13,988 bases of DNA from Stramenopiles sp. TOSAG23-2 (GCA_900128395.1 LT649776.1:1-13988), one strand, 5' to 3'; shown: positions 1 through 7,540, counted from the first letter of the stretch. Made by a program: numbers and translations. The notes: generated by a model not told the origin, from the sequence alone.

Positions 1-130
1 AAAAACAAACATTTTTACCTTTCGTATATTGCATAATACACATTGCTTGTGAATATATTCTTACGATACTTGATTGTGCTTACATATGCATTGACTCCAT
101 CAAAACTTTGAAACCCGCATACCCAAACAA
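1..130. other. Left flank, 5' region of the 717-aa gene
   Basis: This is an A+T-rich stretch without an ORF. It has an in-frame stop (TGA, 92-94) ahead of the ATG at 131, and one TTCGTAT heptamer at 21-27 that matches those in the convergent spacer further on. Positions 2 and 6 are the only places where the window fails to mirror its other end. No clear TATA element is visible. Confidence 0.5.
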
Positions 131-2284
131 ATGAACAATTGTAATAATACCCCCACTACTGCGAGCTTAGTTTATATTTTGCTTTCCGCGACAGGAATTG
201 CTTGTCAAATAATAAGACAGCGTGAAAAGAAGAAACAAATCAACTTAAATATCGGAAATTTTGGTTTAGATGAAATTTATTATGGTACGCTACCTGTATT
301 TTTTAAGTTTGCGAAAGGGAAGTTTGAAATGTTTGATTTAAAATTTTATAAATTGGATAGTGGTCTATCCATACGTGAAGGAGGTATTAAATACGCGCCA
401 AATACTATGAAAAGGTATAAGCCGATCAAAACGAGTAATGTAGCTAACAACAGTAACAGTTTCAAAAACCCGTTAACTTCAGTTGTTGTGATACCGTGTA
501 TGCCACGATTAGATGTTATTAAAATTCAGAAATGTGAAAAAAATGTCCATAAATGTAAGAATAACGTGACGAAAACTAATATAGAAGAAGAGCACAAAAA
601 TAGTCAAGTTTATAAGTCAAATGATACCACTAGAGCTAATATACAAAAAAATGGAACTTTATTCATTAATTCAATTAGAAATTTTTCTCAGCCATTGATA
701 AAAGTTAATCATCGGCATGCATCTGCATCAGTTACGCAAGCATTTGAAAAAGCATATGCCAGTGGTGTGCGTTCGGCAATAGTAAAAGTAAAGCAAATAA
801 TAAATAGCACAAGGCATGATGAGAGAAAAGTATGGTATAGACTAAAAGGTTGTGGAAATTACGATCAAGGTTTTGTGATTCAAAATAGTAGCAAATTGGT
901 GTATGATGAAAAAAGTAAGAAATACACCCAGGAGGAATATTCAGAAATTCGTGGATCAGCTTTTGTACACACTGCAATTTGTGAAAACTATGTTGGGTCA
1001 AAATTATTACCCCCGATGACCACATTGGGTGTAATCCCAGCTAATATTCCTCACGGATATTGGAAATATGAAGGAATAGATCAATTACCATTTGGCCGCG
1101 GAAAAGGCGATATCTTTCAAACAGCTTGTATCGTAGAACAAACATTAGGCGATCGTAGATTACATAGCCACTTATTAAGTGGGATATTTTTGCTTTTAAA
1201 TAAAATTGTTGATGCAAATGCAATATCAAGAGAAAACGTGCTAGCACTGTTTCCAAAATCTCGGCCCAAGGTTGATGATTGTAGTAATTATCCAGAAAGT
1301 ACAGCTAATTTTATCGGCGACGCCATGTTACTTACATCCTATAAATTTATAGGATCAGATGCGGATATTTGTAAAGCAAAAAATTTTGGCTATGTTTGGT
1401 CGGTACCACGAGATAGAAATTCAATTGCTAATGCAATACATTTTGATTTTCATGAGAAGTCACCATTGGATATACCTGATACTCAATGGAGTACGTTGCT
1501 ACACTCTAGTGATGAAGAAGAGGAAATTCCAATGGATAGTCGTTGGAACAAAAAGTGGGCAGAGATTTCATCTCGACTTGATAATAAGTTAAAAGAAATG
1601 AAATTAAAAAGTAACAGTCGCAGCGTGTTACCCTACTTATTTAGTAGATTGGGTTATGATTGTGGCAGATTTATGAGTGTGTTACATAATCGATGTAAAA
1701 CCAGTTGGGGCACATATCAAGATTCGTTATGTCATGAAGGGCAATGGCACTGTAATGCGCATTCCAACAATATGGTTGTTTTAGACCCTAGAAATGTAGC
1801 AAATGAAATGGCAAACGAGCACCATGCATTTCTTGGATATCTTGATTTAGACATGGCATTTACGCAAGATGAATACGTGAATTTAAAACATGGAGGCACA
1901 GTAGGAATTCCTGATGGTACTACAGTTGAAAAATTTGATGAATTATTAGATTATGAAAATATTAATTTTCAATCGACATTAACTGGACTTAGCAATAGCA
2001 GTGGTTTACGTGCACCTGCTATTTTAAAAAATGAGGAGCAGTGTTGGAAACATGAAAATATCGATGTTTTAAAATTATTGCGTATTGCACTGTATGATAC
2101 AATGGTTTTATCGTATAAAGAAGCATACGCTGAAGTAAAAGCGTCAATAAAAAAAGAAGTTGAAGAACAACGTTCAAAGGAAATAAATAATTATTCGTAT
2201 GCAAAATACGATCATGAATTGCATGATATAGCTAATGATATTATTGAATTGGCTTTAATTTACCAGTCGCGTTATGTAGCATGA
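131..2284 (+). CDS. Membrane-anchored protein with divergent kinase-like motifs, family unknown (left copy)
   Basis: This is an intronless ORF of 717 aa ending in TGA. The ATG at 131 is the first after an in-frame stop at 92-94. Residues 12-28 are hydrophobic and are followed by a basic cluster (RQREKKK), which suggests an N-terminal signal anchor. Residues 100-200 look low in complexity and poorly ordered. From about 235 the protein looks folded: WYRLKGCG (235-242, K239), EIRG (272-275), a glycine-rich GRGKGD (322-327), an acidic linker DEEEE (461-465), then HCNAHSNN (540-547) and LDLDMAF (571-577). HCNAHSNN lines up with the HxDxHxxN catalytic loop of aminoglycoside-phosphotransferase-like kinases, but with Asn for Asp. 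LDLDMAF resembles the metal-binding Asp strand, and LKGCG recalls the LKGAG strand of SelO. I infer a divergent protein-kinase-like fold, possibly inactive or unusual. The C-terminus (660-690) is helical and charged. Its 3' end faces the nucleotidase 134 bp away. Confidence 0.85.
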   Translation: MNNCNNTPTTASLVYILLSATGIACQIIRQREKKKQINLNIGNFGLDEIYYGTLPVFFKFAKGKFEMFDLKFYKLDSGLSIREGGIKYAPNTMKRYKPIKTSNVANNSNSFKNPLTSVVVIPCMPRLDVIKIQKCEKNVHKCKNNVTKTNIEEEHKNSQVYKSNDTTRANIQKNGTLFINSIRNFSQPLIKVNHRHASASVTQAFEKAYASGVRSAIVKVKQIINSTRHDERKVWYRLKGCGNYDQGFVIQNSSKLVYDEKSKKYTQEEYSEIRGSAFVHTAICENYVGSKLLPPMTTLGVIPANIPHGYWKYEGIDQLPFGRGKGDIFQTACIVEQTLGDRRLHSHLLSGIFLLLNKIVDANAISRENVLALFPKSRPKVDDCSNYPESTANFIGDAMLLTSYKFIGSDADICKAKNFGYVWSVPRDRNSIANAIHFDFHEKSPLDIPDTQWSTLLHSSDEEEEIPMDSRWNKKWAEISSRLDNKLKEMKLKSNSRSVLPYLFSRLGYDCGRFMSVLHNRCKTSWGTYQDSLCHEGQWHCNAHSNNMVVLDPRNVANEMANEHHAFLGYLDLDMAFTQDEYVNLKHGGTVGIPDGTTVEKFDELLDYENINFQSTLTGLSNSSGLRAPAILKNEEQCWKHENIDVLKLLRIALYDTMVLSYKEAYAEVKASIKKEVEEQRSKEINNYSYAKYDHELHDIANDIIELALIYQSRYVA

Positions 2285-2418
2285 GAGTCAAATTAATGCG
2301 TAAATTAAAAAATATACGCGATACATATTTTAATACGATCAATATATCATACTCGTACGATTCGTATATACGGTTCGTATTATATTACTTCGTATATGAT
2401 TATCATACACGTCGAAAA
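2285..2418. repeat. Convergent spacer with TTCGTAT repeats
   Basis: These 134 bp separate the 3' ends of the 717-aa gene (+) and the nucleotidase gene (-). TTCGTAT occurs at 2361-2367, 2374-2380 and 2389-2395, with a fourth copy just inside the upstream gene at 2194-2200. TACTCGTA is at 2350-2357 and overlaps the 8-bp palindrome TCGTACGA (2353-2360). Both genes must end transcription here, so the repeats could belong to a 3'-end or boundary region. No AATAAA is present. Confidence 0.55.
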
Positions 2419-4179
2419 TTAAATACAAATAATCCTACCTTCGACCTTCGGTTTAATACTGACGGCATGAACTTCAGTGGCCCATTTGTTCAAAACTCGC
2501 GCTGCTCGTTTTACAGAATGGTGCAACATGGTAGTAGCAGTATTTCTAACTTTGTATTTGTTTCCAAAATGCTCACGATTTAATTTGTTTAGAACTTCAA
2601 TTTTTTTGAAATAATTGCGGACCATTGTTGGCAATGGGCATATATTTTCTGCTTCTACTAATATTTTGCGGTTTAGAAACATCGTATAACCATCTTTACC
2701 TTTCAATAGATATTCTTTTGTGCAAACGGAATATATCTTCTTCATATCTATTGCTTCGCCATTTACCAATACACTACCTTGCACTACACGGCTCCCTTCC
2801 TTTTTATTAGGGTTGTATTCAAAAGCAACCCCGCTTACCTGGGAAAATCTACCTTCCAATCTTGGGTATTTTGACACGCTATTTTCGAGAGCTAACATGA
2901 CGTCTATTCCTTTCAATTCAATTATTGCTAACGGATCTGGCATAGGTAAAAGAGATATAAGATCTTTGATCGTATACGGGCCAGCGGGTACTATACAATC
3001 TGCTCGCAAGGTCCCGGAATTGATCATAATTATATCCGCATTTGTTTCCTCTTTTACTATGTCGCAGATCCAATTTCCAACATTTGTTTCTTCTGTGCGT
3101 ATTTTTGAGAACCGACATTCAAGATCAATATTTACTTCTCCAACAATCTTTTTCATTTTCTTTTCCAATACTTTGAAATAAGAATCAACAATTTTACCAG
3201 TTTTTTCATCTGGCTCAACTTTTGCAGTAACATCATACCGTTTAGTTGTTACTTCTATACTGCCATCGTCGTTAAATATTATATTTGCATCAGTTAATTG
3301 GCGAAAATCCGTGCCAGATTTTAATATCAATGTACCATACGGCTCAATTTTCTTTATTTCGTAATGATGATCATGGCCCGCCAATATAATATCAATATCT
3401 TCAACTTCCTTAGCTAATGTAATATCATTTGGTAAACGCATGTGGGTTAACGCAATAACAAGTTCAGCACCCTGCTTCTTCAATTCTTTTGATAGTCTTT
3501 TTCCCTCCACAACAAAATCGCGATAATCCAGATCGTCAGTGTTGACACATGACAACGTGGCCAACCACTCTTCTTCTACCAAACCAATAATACCAATTAA
3601 TCTACCTTCCCAACAACATAAACGCTTTACCAATCCACCAGCCAAAGGTATCTTTTTGTCTTGCTTGGTATATACGTTTGATAGTAACCAAGGGAAATGG
3701 CAACCTTCCATTAATTTTTTAAGCTGCACAAGCCCAAAATCAAAATCATGATTGCCCAATACTGCTGTATGTACTTTGCATTCATTTAATACAGGTACCA
3801 TTTGTTCCCCCCTCGTTGCTGTCGACATTGTTGATGGGTTAAAACCATCCCCACTGAAAAATACCAACGGTGGCAAACCAGTACTGCGTAACTTATTTAA
3901 CAATCCAACAAACCTTGCAGCTCCACCAACGGGCTCTCTATTACCTTCTTCAATGTTATAAACATCATTGAAATGTATTAAACGTATTATTTTTGCAACG
4001 TTTCCTTCTTTTCTAGCATTTTCGGCAGTTTTAATAGCTAGTGCAGATTCTTCATCTGAACCGGCAGCTGGTGAATATGATTCATTTAAACCAATATTAT
4101 TACGTTTCCGATACTTCCGATACATAAAATAGATCTGCGTCAAACTAGTAGCTGCTAAAAAAATATAATTATTATCCAT
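2419..4179 (-). CDS. Membrane-anchored 5'-nucleotidase / metallophosphoesterase family protein (left copy)
   Basis: This 586-aa protein ends in TAA. I start it at the ATG at 4177-4179; the frame opens 8 codons earlier only with a TTG. It has both domains of the UshA/CD73 family, which hydrolyse nucleoside 5'-phosphates or related phosphoesters using two metal ions. N-terminal metallophosphatase motifs: HFNDVY (69-74, D72), GDGFNPS (110-116, D111), GNHDFD (142-147, metal ligand N143 and probable dyad H144/D147), THMR (245-248, H246) and GHDHH (268-272). C-terminal substrate-domain motifs: NSGTLRAD (387-394), FSQVSG (445-450) and GKDGYTMF (494-501). The first motif has Tyr74 where UshA and CD73 have a His metal ligand. 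Residues 6-20 are hydrophobic and lead into RKYRKR, so the protein looks anchored by its N-terminus, not secreted or GPI-linked. Basic residues after the anchor suggest a cytosol-facing enzyme. The substrate is not predictable. Confidence 0.93.
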   Translation of the reverse strand: MDNNYIFLAATSLTQIYFMYRKYRKRNNIGLNESYSPAAGSDEESALAIKTAENARKEGNVAKIIRLIHFNDVYNIEEGNREPVGGAARFVGLLNKLRSTGLPPLVFFSGDGFNPSTMSTATRGEQMVPVLNECKVHTAVLGNHDFDFGLVQLKKLMEGCHFPWLLSNVYTKQDKKIPLAGGLVKRLCCWEGRLIGIIGLVEEEWLATLSCVNTDDLDYRDFVVEGKRLSKELKKQGAELVIALTHMRLPNDITLAKEVEDIDIILAGHDHHYEIKKIEPYGTLILKSGTDFRQLTDANIIFNDDGSIEVTTKRYDVTAKVEPDEKTGKIVDSYFKVLEKKMKKIVGEVNIDLECRFSKIRTEETNVGNWICDIVKEETNADIIMINSGTLRADCIVPAGPYTIKDLISLLPMPDPLAIIELKGIDVMLALENSVSKYPRLEGRFSQVSGVAFEYNPNKKEGSRVVQGSVLVNGEAIDMKKIYSVCTKEYLLKGKDGYTMFLNRKILVEAENICPLPTMVRNYFKKIEVLNKLNREHFGNKYKVRNTATTMLHHSVKRAARVLNKWATEVHAVSIKPKVEGRIICI

Positions 4180-4214
4180 TATATAGATGCAAACATACAC
4201 CAAAAATTACTTGC

Positions 4215-4222
4215 CTTTTATA
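4215..4222 (-). promoter_or_regulatory. Candidate TATA box of the nucleotidase gene (left)
   Basis: TATAAAAG, followed by GC, ends 35 bp before the nucleotidase ATG when read on the minus strand. That spacing would allow a transcription start about 25-30 bp downstream and a very short 5' leader. The match to the eukaryotic TATA consensus is exact, but A/T richness makes chance matches common. Confidence 0.35.
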
Positions 4223-4534
4223 AAACTTGTTGCATTAATTATGGTGGAGAGACAACAGAAAAAGGATGAGGAAGATAAGCAGTAAATAAATTCTCCCGCA
4301 TACCTTGTGCATGTGATGCGTTTATATATTTACTAAGCTTTACTTTATGTGTGTAAACTGGTAGACATGTACATGCAGTATTAATTTCATTATTAAAATT
4401 AATAAAATTATATATATTCAATATATATGTACACGTATATTATAATTTCATAATTTTTTCTCCTTAATAAAATAAGCCCTTTTATTTTTTACATGTAACA
4501 AGGTAAAGGTGCACACCTGCCAGCCTGCACAACA

Positions 4535-4562
4535 AAAATTTGCTAAAAAAAATTTGCTAAAA
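4535..4562. repeat. Two perfect tandem copies of a 14-mer (left)
   Basis: AAAATTTGCTAAAA occurs at 4535-4548 and again at 4549-4562 without a gap. It lies in the divergent promoter region about 250 bp from the 450-aa start and 355 bp from the nucleotidase start. It could be a duplicated factor site or simple slippage. Confidence 0.7.
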
Positions 4563-4809
4563 TTCACTCTCGTTTTAGTTTGATTTTTTACAAAAAATGC
4601 TCTGTAAACTTGCAAGACTAAGATCCTATGTAAAATAGTTGAAAAAGTGTCAAACCACGAAAAAGGTGCTTGCATACCTATTTTATTTATTACCTGGTAA
4701 TCTCTAGAATTAAGAAGTATTTATCTAAATGTTAATGTGGTGGATATGCAGCAAAAAAGAAAGCAAAATGACAAAAAATTACAGAAATATAGCATAGTTA
4801 GTAAATAAA

Positions 4810-6162
4810 ATGCCATATTTTATTGTTCCATTTCTTATATTTGTGTTCTTCATTAGTAATGTATGTAAAGTAAATGTTTATAGTAAAACCATTGATCCAA
4901 GCCCTTTAAAATTTGAGCAAGCACGAAGATTAGCAATAAATCGTTTAGAATATTGTACAAGTAATAGGGAATGTCGTCAGAAAAATTTCAATGATATATT
5001 GAGTGGGTGGTGGAATTTAGGAACGTTTTCGCAAAACTATAAAACCAGTATTAAAATAATGTATTCTAGTGCTATAAAAAATGGAATACTGTCTCGTTTG
5101 AAAGATAGTAACCTTTGTGCACTACAAGGACAACCAAATTGTTTAATTCACTATGTATATAATATGTTTAATGCAAAGCGTTATAATGTTCAATATAGCG
5201 ATAAACTGTCTTTAAATTTATTCGGTCTTAAAGATCAAATTATCTTACAACTGAATCGCATGGCGCCGTGGAATTCTCAAAGCAATAGAATACACCAGAT
5301 ATTGAAACCAGATGCGCATACACTTGATTTTTTATTAGTATTTACTTGGGCTTCCTTTCGAGTAGGTTTGAACTTAGGTGATGGCTGGAACGTAAAGGAT
5401 ATGTTGAATTGGCTTTCTGTTTTACAACCGTATCCTATTCCACATACATCCTTGGAATACCATGAGTATGAAATTACACGAAGTTTAACCTTTGCAATTT
5501 TACATGCAATTTATGTGACTGGTGAGTTTGGGTTGGCATCTGTTTCTGTAATGGATACTTTTTCTGCTGAATATGAATATTTAAAAAGTGCATTTATTGC
5601 TGCAAATTTTTTTCATGATTTTGAAATCATGGGAGAAATTATCGATGTTTTCGATGTTGCAGGAGTGAAGCGGAATTATAAAAATGTTGAAAAATTGATA
5701 AATTTTCAAAACATAAAAAACGTTAATATTGGGGGTAAAAAACAAGGTTTAGGTACGTGGGGTACAACGTTTCAAGATATCAACAATATCCATCAACATT
5801 ATGTATGCACCCTGGCTTTATTTGAACGTAAAGAGGAACGATTTAAAAAAAATCGTTTTGACAAACTCTGGTCAAATAAAAAATATTGGGATCTGGTGAA
5901 ACATGTGTATTTTCCTCATCTTTTTATTGATGAAGGATCAGATAAAACAAATATCAGTCGTCCTAATGGAAATCGGCGTGTTGAATTAGATATAATCACT
6001 ACTTCTAATAAACCCATGTCACATCCATATGCAAATTTTCCATACAAACTGCTGCTACCAGCCTTAACTGCTTTGTTGTCATCTGTAATTGTTGTAATAA
6101 TTTGCATTAGATTTTATTGGAAAAAAACTGTGCAGCCTTTATTATTGCGAAAAGATGTGTGA
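4810..6162 (+). CDS. Type I membrane protein of unknown family, 450 aa (left copy)
   Basis: I do not recognise this family. The ORF starts at ATG right after an in-frame TAG (4795-4797) and ends in TGA. Residues 1-25 form a hydrophobic signal peptide (PYFIVPFLIFVFFISNV core). A transmembrane helix runs from about 413 to 435, followed by WKK and a short basic tail, so most of the protein (26-412) should be lumenal or extracellular. Cysteines in the mature ectodomain are C49, C55, C103, C111 and C333; the first four form two close pairs. There is one N-glycosylation sequon (NIS, 381-383). A central block (165-285) looks conserved in character: TLDFLLVFTWASFRVGLNLGDGW, then EYHEYEITRSLTF with a His/Glu-rich HEYE (218-221). 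No enzyme signature is clear. The gene is divergent from the nucleotidase and points towards the palindrome centre. Confidence 0.85.
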   Translation: MPYFIVPFLIFVFFISNVCKVNVYSKTIDPSPLKFEQARRLAINRLEYCTSNRECRQKNFNDILSGWWNLGTFSQNYKTSIKIMYSSAIKNGILSRLKDSNLCALQGQPNCLIHYVYNMFNAKRYNVQYSDKLSLNLFGLKDQIILQLNRMAPWNSQSNRIHQILKPDAHTLDFLLVFTWASFRVGLNLGDGWNVKDMLNWLSVLQPYPIPHTSLEYHEYEITRSLTFAILHAIYVTGEFGLASVSVMDTFSAEYEYLKSAFIAANFFHDFEIMGEIIDVFDVAGVKRNYKNVEKLINFQNIKNVNIGGKKQGLGTWGTTFQDINNIHQHYVCTLALFERKEERFKKNRFDKLWSNKKYWDLVKHVYFPHLFIDEGSDKTNISRPNGNRRVELDIITTSNKPMSHPYANFPYKLLLPALTALLSSVIVVIICIRFYWKKTVQPLLLRKDV

Positions 6163-6309
6163 AAAAATATGATGTGTATATATCAAATATGTATAATCAT
6201 CAATGCATTACGAAGTTTGTAAAAATGAAACATTCGCACGATGTATGAATTGGTATGATATCGTATATCACATGTATTTGGATACGAGTATATATATAAT
6301 TTATAATAC

Positions 6310-6333
6310 ATATATATATATATATATATATAT
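6310..6333. repeat. (AT)12 dinucleotide tract (left)
   Basis: This is an uninterrupted AT repeat of 24 bases, flanked by an 11-base direct repeat ACATGTATTTG at 6270-6280 and 6350-6360. Its mirror copy has exactly the same length. Confidence 0.9.
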
Positions 6334-6379
6334 GTCATATATACATTATACATGTATTTGATTAATACGTATTATATAC

Positions 6380-6417
6380 GGCGTTCATGGTGGACAACTT
6401 AATTTTCTATGAACGCC
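6380..6417. repeat. 9-bp stem hairpin GGCGTTCAT/ATGAACGCC (left)
   Basis: GGCGTTCAT (6380-6388) is the exact reverse complement of ATGAACGCC (6409-6417), with a 20-base loop. A G-T and a G-C pair can extend the stem by two. It is the most G+C-rich helix in the central region and lies about 220 bp after the 450-aa stop. It could be a structured 3' UTR element, a transcription-end signal or a protein-binding dyad. Confidence 0.6.
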
Positions 6418-6448
6418 AAACGGTAGATTCGAGATATTAATAAACATT

Positions 6449-6463
6449 CCCCACCGGTTGGGG
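6449..6463. repeat. G+C-rich mini-dyad CCCCA-CCGGT-TGGGG (left)
   Basis: A five-base-pair stem surrounds a five-base CCGGT loop. Four C and four G runs are conspicuous in such A+T-rich surroundings. It lies 31 bp after the larger hairpin. Confidence 0.55.
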
Positions 6464-6465
6464 TA

Positions 6466-6481
6466 TTGTTTTTAAAAACAA
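6466..6481. repeat. 16-bp perfect palindrome TTGTTTTTAAAAACAA (left)
   Basis: This exact dyad, centred between 6473 and 6474, starts two bases after the preceding mini-dyad. It is the third dyad in about 100 bp. Confidence 0.6.
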
Positions 6482-6904
6482 ATACATCATAGTAGTAAAA
6501 TACAGAAAGAAATTCGTAGAAAGTAAAAAACGAAAAATTGTTTATATACACAGAAAGTGAAATGACACCAAATAGTGAAGTTGTACACATGTTTTTATAA
6601 AGTGTAATAAAGTGTAATCCATCACACAATAAAAATCAAAATTTCAGACACGTTTTCACTCCAGAATGCGAAAATTTTGTTGATATGACATATAAACCGA
6701 AATCTATGTTTCATAAGTATAATACAGGTACGGAGTAGTTTAAAATACTAAATATTTATTTACCTAAAATAGCTACAAGGCTCAAGGCTCTAATATAAAA
6801 AAGTTTTATTACGACCTCGTGTAGTTATTTATCACCCGAAAAAGGTCACTCCTCTCAAATTTTATATGATATTACAGGATATATCACCGTATTTCATTTC
6901 TTAA

Positions 6905-6959
6905 TACGAGTATGCATGTATAAATATGTATGTATCAGATTGTACATCATATACGAGTA
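6905..6959. repeat. Pair of TACGAGTA motifs near the centre (left)
   Basis: TACGAGTA is at 6905-6912 and 6952-6959, 47 bp apart. Another copy is at 6283-6290, and its reverse complement TACTCGTA is at 2350-2357. The copies I found are all outside coding sequence. Confidence 0.5.
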
Positions 6960-6977
6960 GTATTTTATATTATGTGC

Positions 6978-6978
<1 letters not shown>

Positions 6979-7010
<32 letters not shown>
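6979..7010. repeat. (TA)16 tract at the symmetry axis
   Basis: These 32 bases of alternating TA are flanked by GTGCG on the left and its complement CGCAC on the right. The tract is its own reverse complement, and the palindrome axis lies exactly in its middle. Such a tract extrudes easily as a cruciform or hairpin, and it also lets an assembler change strand. Confidence 0.97.
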
Positions 7011-7011
<1 letters not shown>

Positions 7012-7029
7012 GCACATAATATAAAATAC

Positions 7030-7084
7030 TACTCGTATATGATGTACAATCTGATACATACATATTTATACATGCATACTCGTA
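7030..7084. repeat. Pair of TACTCGTA motifs near the centre (right)
   Basis: This is the mirror of 6905-6959, with the motif at 7030-7037 and 7077-7084. Further right-arm copies are at 7699-7706 and 11632-11639. Confidence 0.5.
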
Positions 7085-7507
7085 TTAAGAAATGAAATAC
7101 GGTGATATATCCTGTAATATCATATAAAATTTGAGAGGAGTGACCTTTTTCGGGTGATAAATAACTACACGAGGTCGTAATAAAACTTTTTTATATTAGA
7201 GCCTTGAGCCTTGTAGCTATTTTAGGTAAATAAATATTTAGTATTTTAAACTACTCCGTACCTGTATTATACTTATGAAACATAGATTTCGGTTTATATG
7301 TCATATCAACAAAATTTTCGCATTCTGGAGTGAAAACGTGTCTGAAATTTTGATTTTTATTGTGTGATGGATTACACTTTATTACACTTTATAAAAACAT
7401 GTGTACAACTTCACTATTTGGTGTCATTTCACTTTCTGTGTATATAAACAATTTTTCGTTTTTTACTTTCTACGAATTTCTTTCTGTATTTTACTACTAT
7501 GATGTAT

Positions 7508-7523
7508 TTGTTTTTAAAAACAA
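7508..7523. repeat. 16-bp perfect palindrome (right)
   Basis: This is the mirror copy of the TTGTTTTTAAAAACAA dyad at 6466-6481, with no change. Confidence 0.6.
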
Positions 7524-7525
7524 TA

Positions 7526-7540
7526 CCCCAACCGGTGGGG
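7526..7540. repeat. G+C-rich mini-dyad CCCCA-ACCGG-TGGGG (right)
   Basis: This is the mirror copy of 6449-6463, with the same stem and the complementary loop. Confidence 0.55.

Larger units (their letters stand above)
4180..4809. other. Divergent intergenic region between the nucleotidase and 450-aa genes (left)
   Basis: These 630 bp must hold the promoters of both divergent genes. I see a TATAAAAG on the minus strand near the nucleotidase start, an alternating AT-rich stretch around 4405-4440, a GTGCAC palindrome at 4510-4515 and a 14-bp tandem repeat at 4535-4562. Short ORFs here (75 and 60 codons) have biased composition, and one lacks an ATG start, so I do not call them genes. An in-frame TAG at 4795-4797 lies directly before the 450-aa start. 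Confidence 0.6.

Noticed and set aside
2281-2583. 100-codon ORF overlapping the end of the 717-aa gene by ATGA
   Set aside because: It runs antisense through the C-terminal coding part of the nucleotidase and is a shadow frame, not a coupled gene.
4180-4203. Eight-residue N-terminal extension of the nucleotidase from a TTG
   Set aside because: It needs a non-ATG start, whereas an ATG follows directly before the membrane anchor.
4239-4421. 60-codon ORF upstream of the nucleotidase (mirror 9568-9750)
   Set aside because: It starts at TTG, has an Asn/Ile-rich beginning created by AT repeats, and shows no domain.
4448-4675. 75-codon ATG ORF in the divergent spacer (mirror 9314-9541)
   Set aside because: Its composition follows A and T runs and it includes the 14-bp tandem repeat. 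There is no domain, and it lies in a likely promoter region.
5837-5858. Inverted repeat AACGATTT...AATCGTT
   Set aside because: It lies inside the 450-aa coding sequence and is explained by a lysine-rich A run, so there is no reason to call it a regulatory hairpin.
6399-6629. Short ORF of up to 76 codons (and its mirror 7360-7590)
   Set aside because: The long form needs a TTG start; the ATG form is 63 codons. It is Phe/Tyr-rich, overlaps the hairpin cluster and has no recognisable domain.
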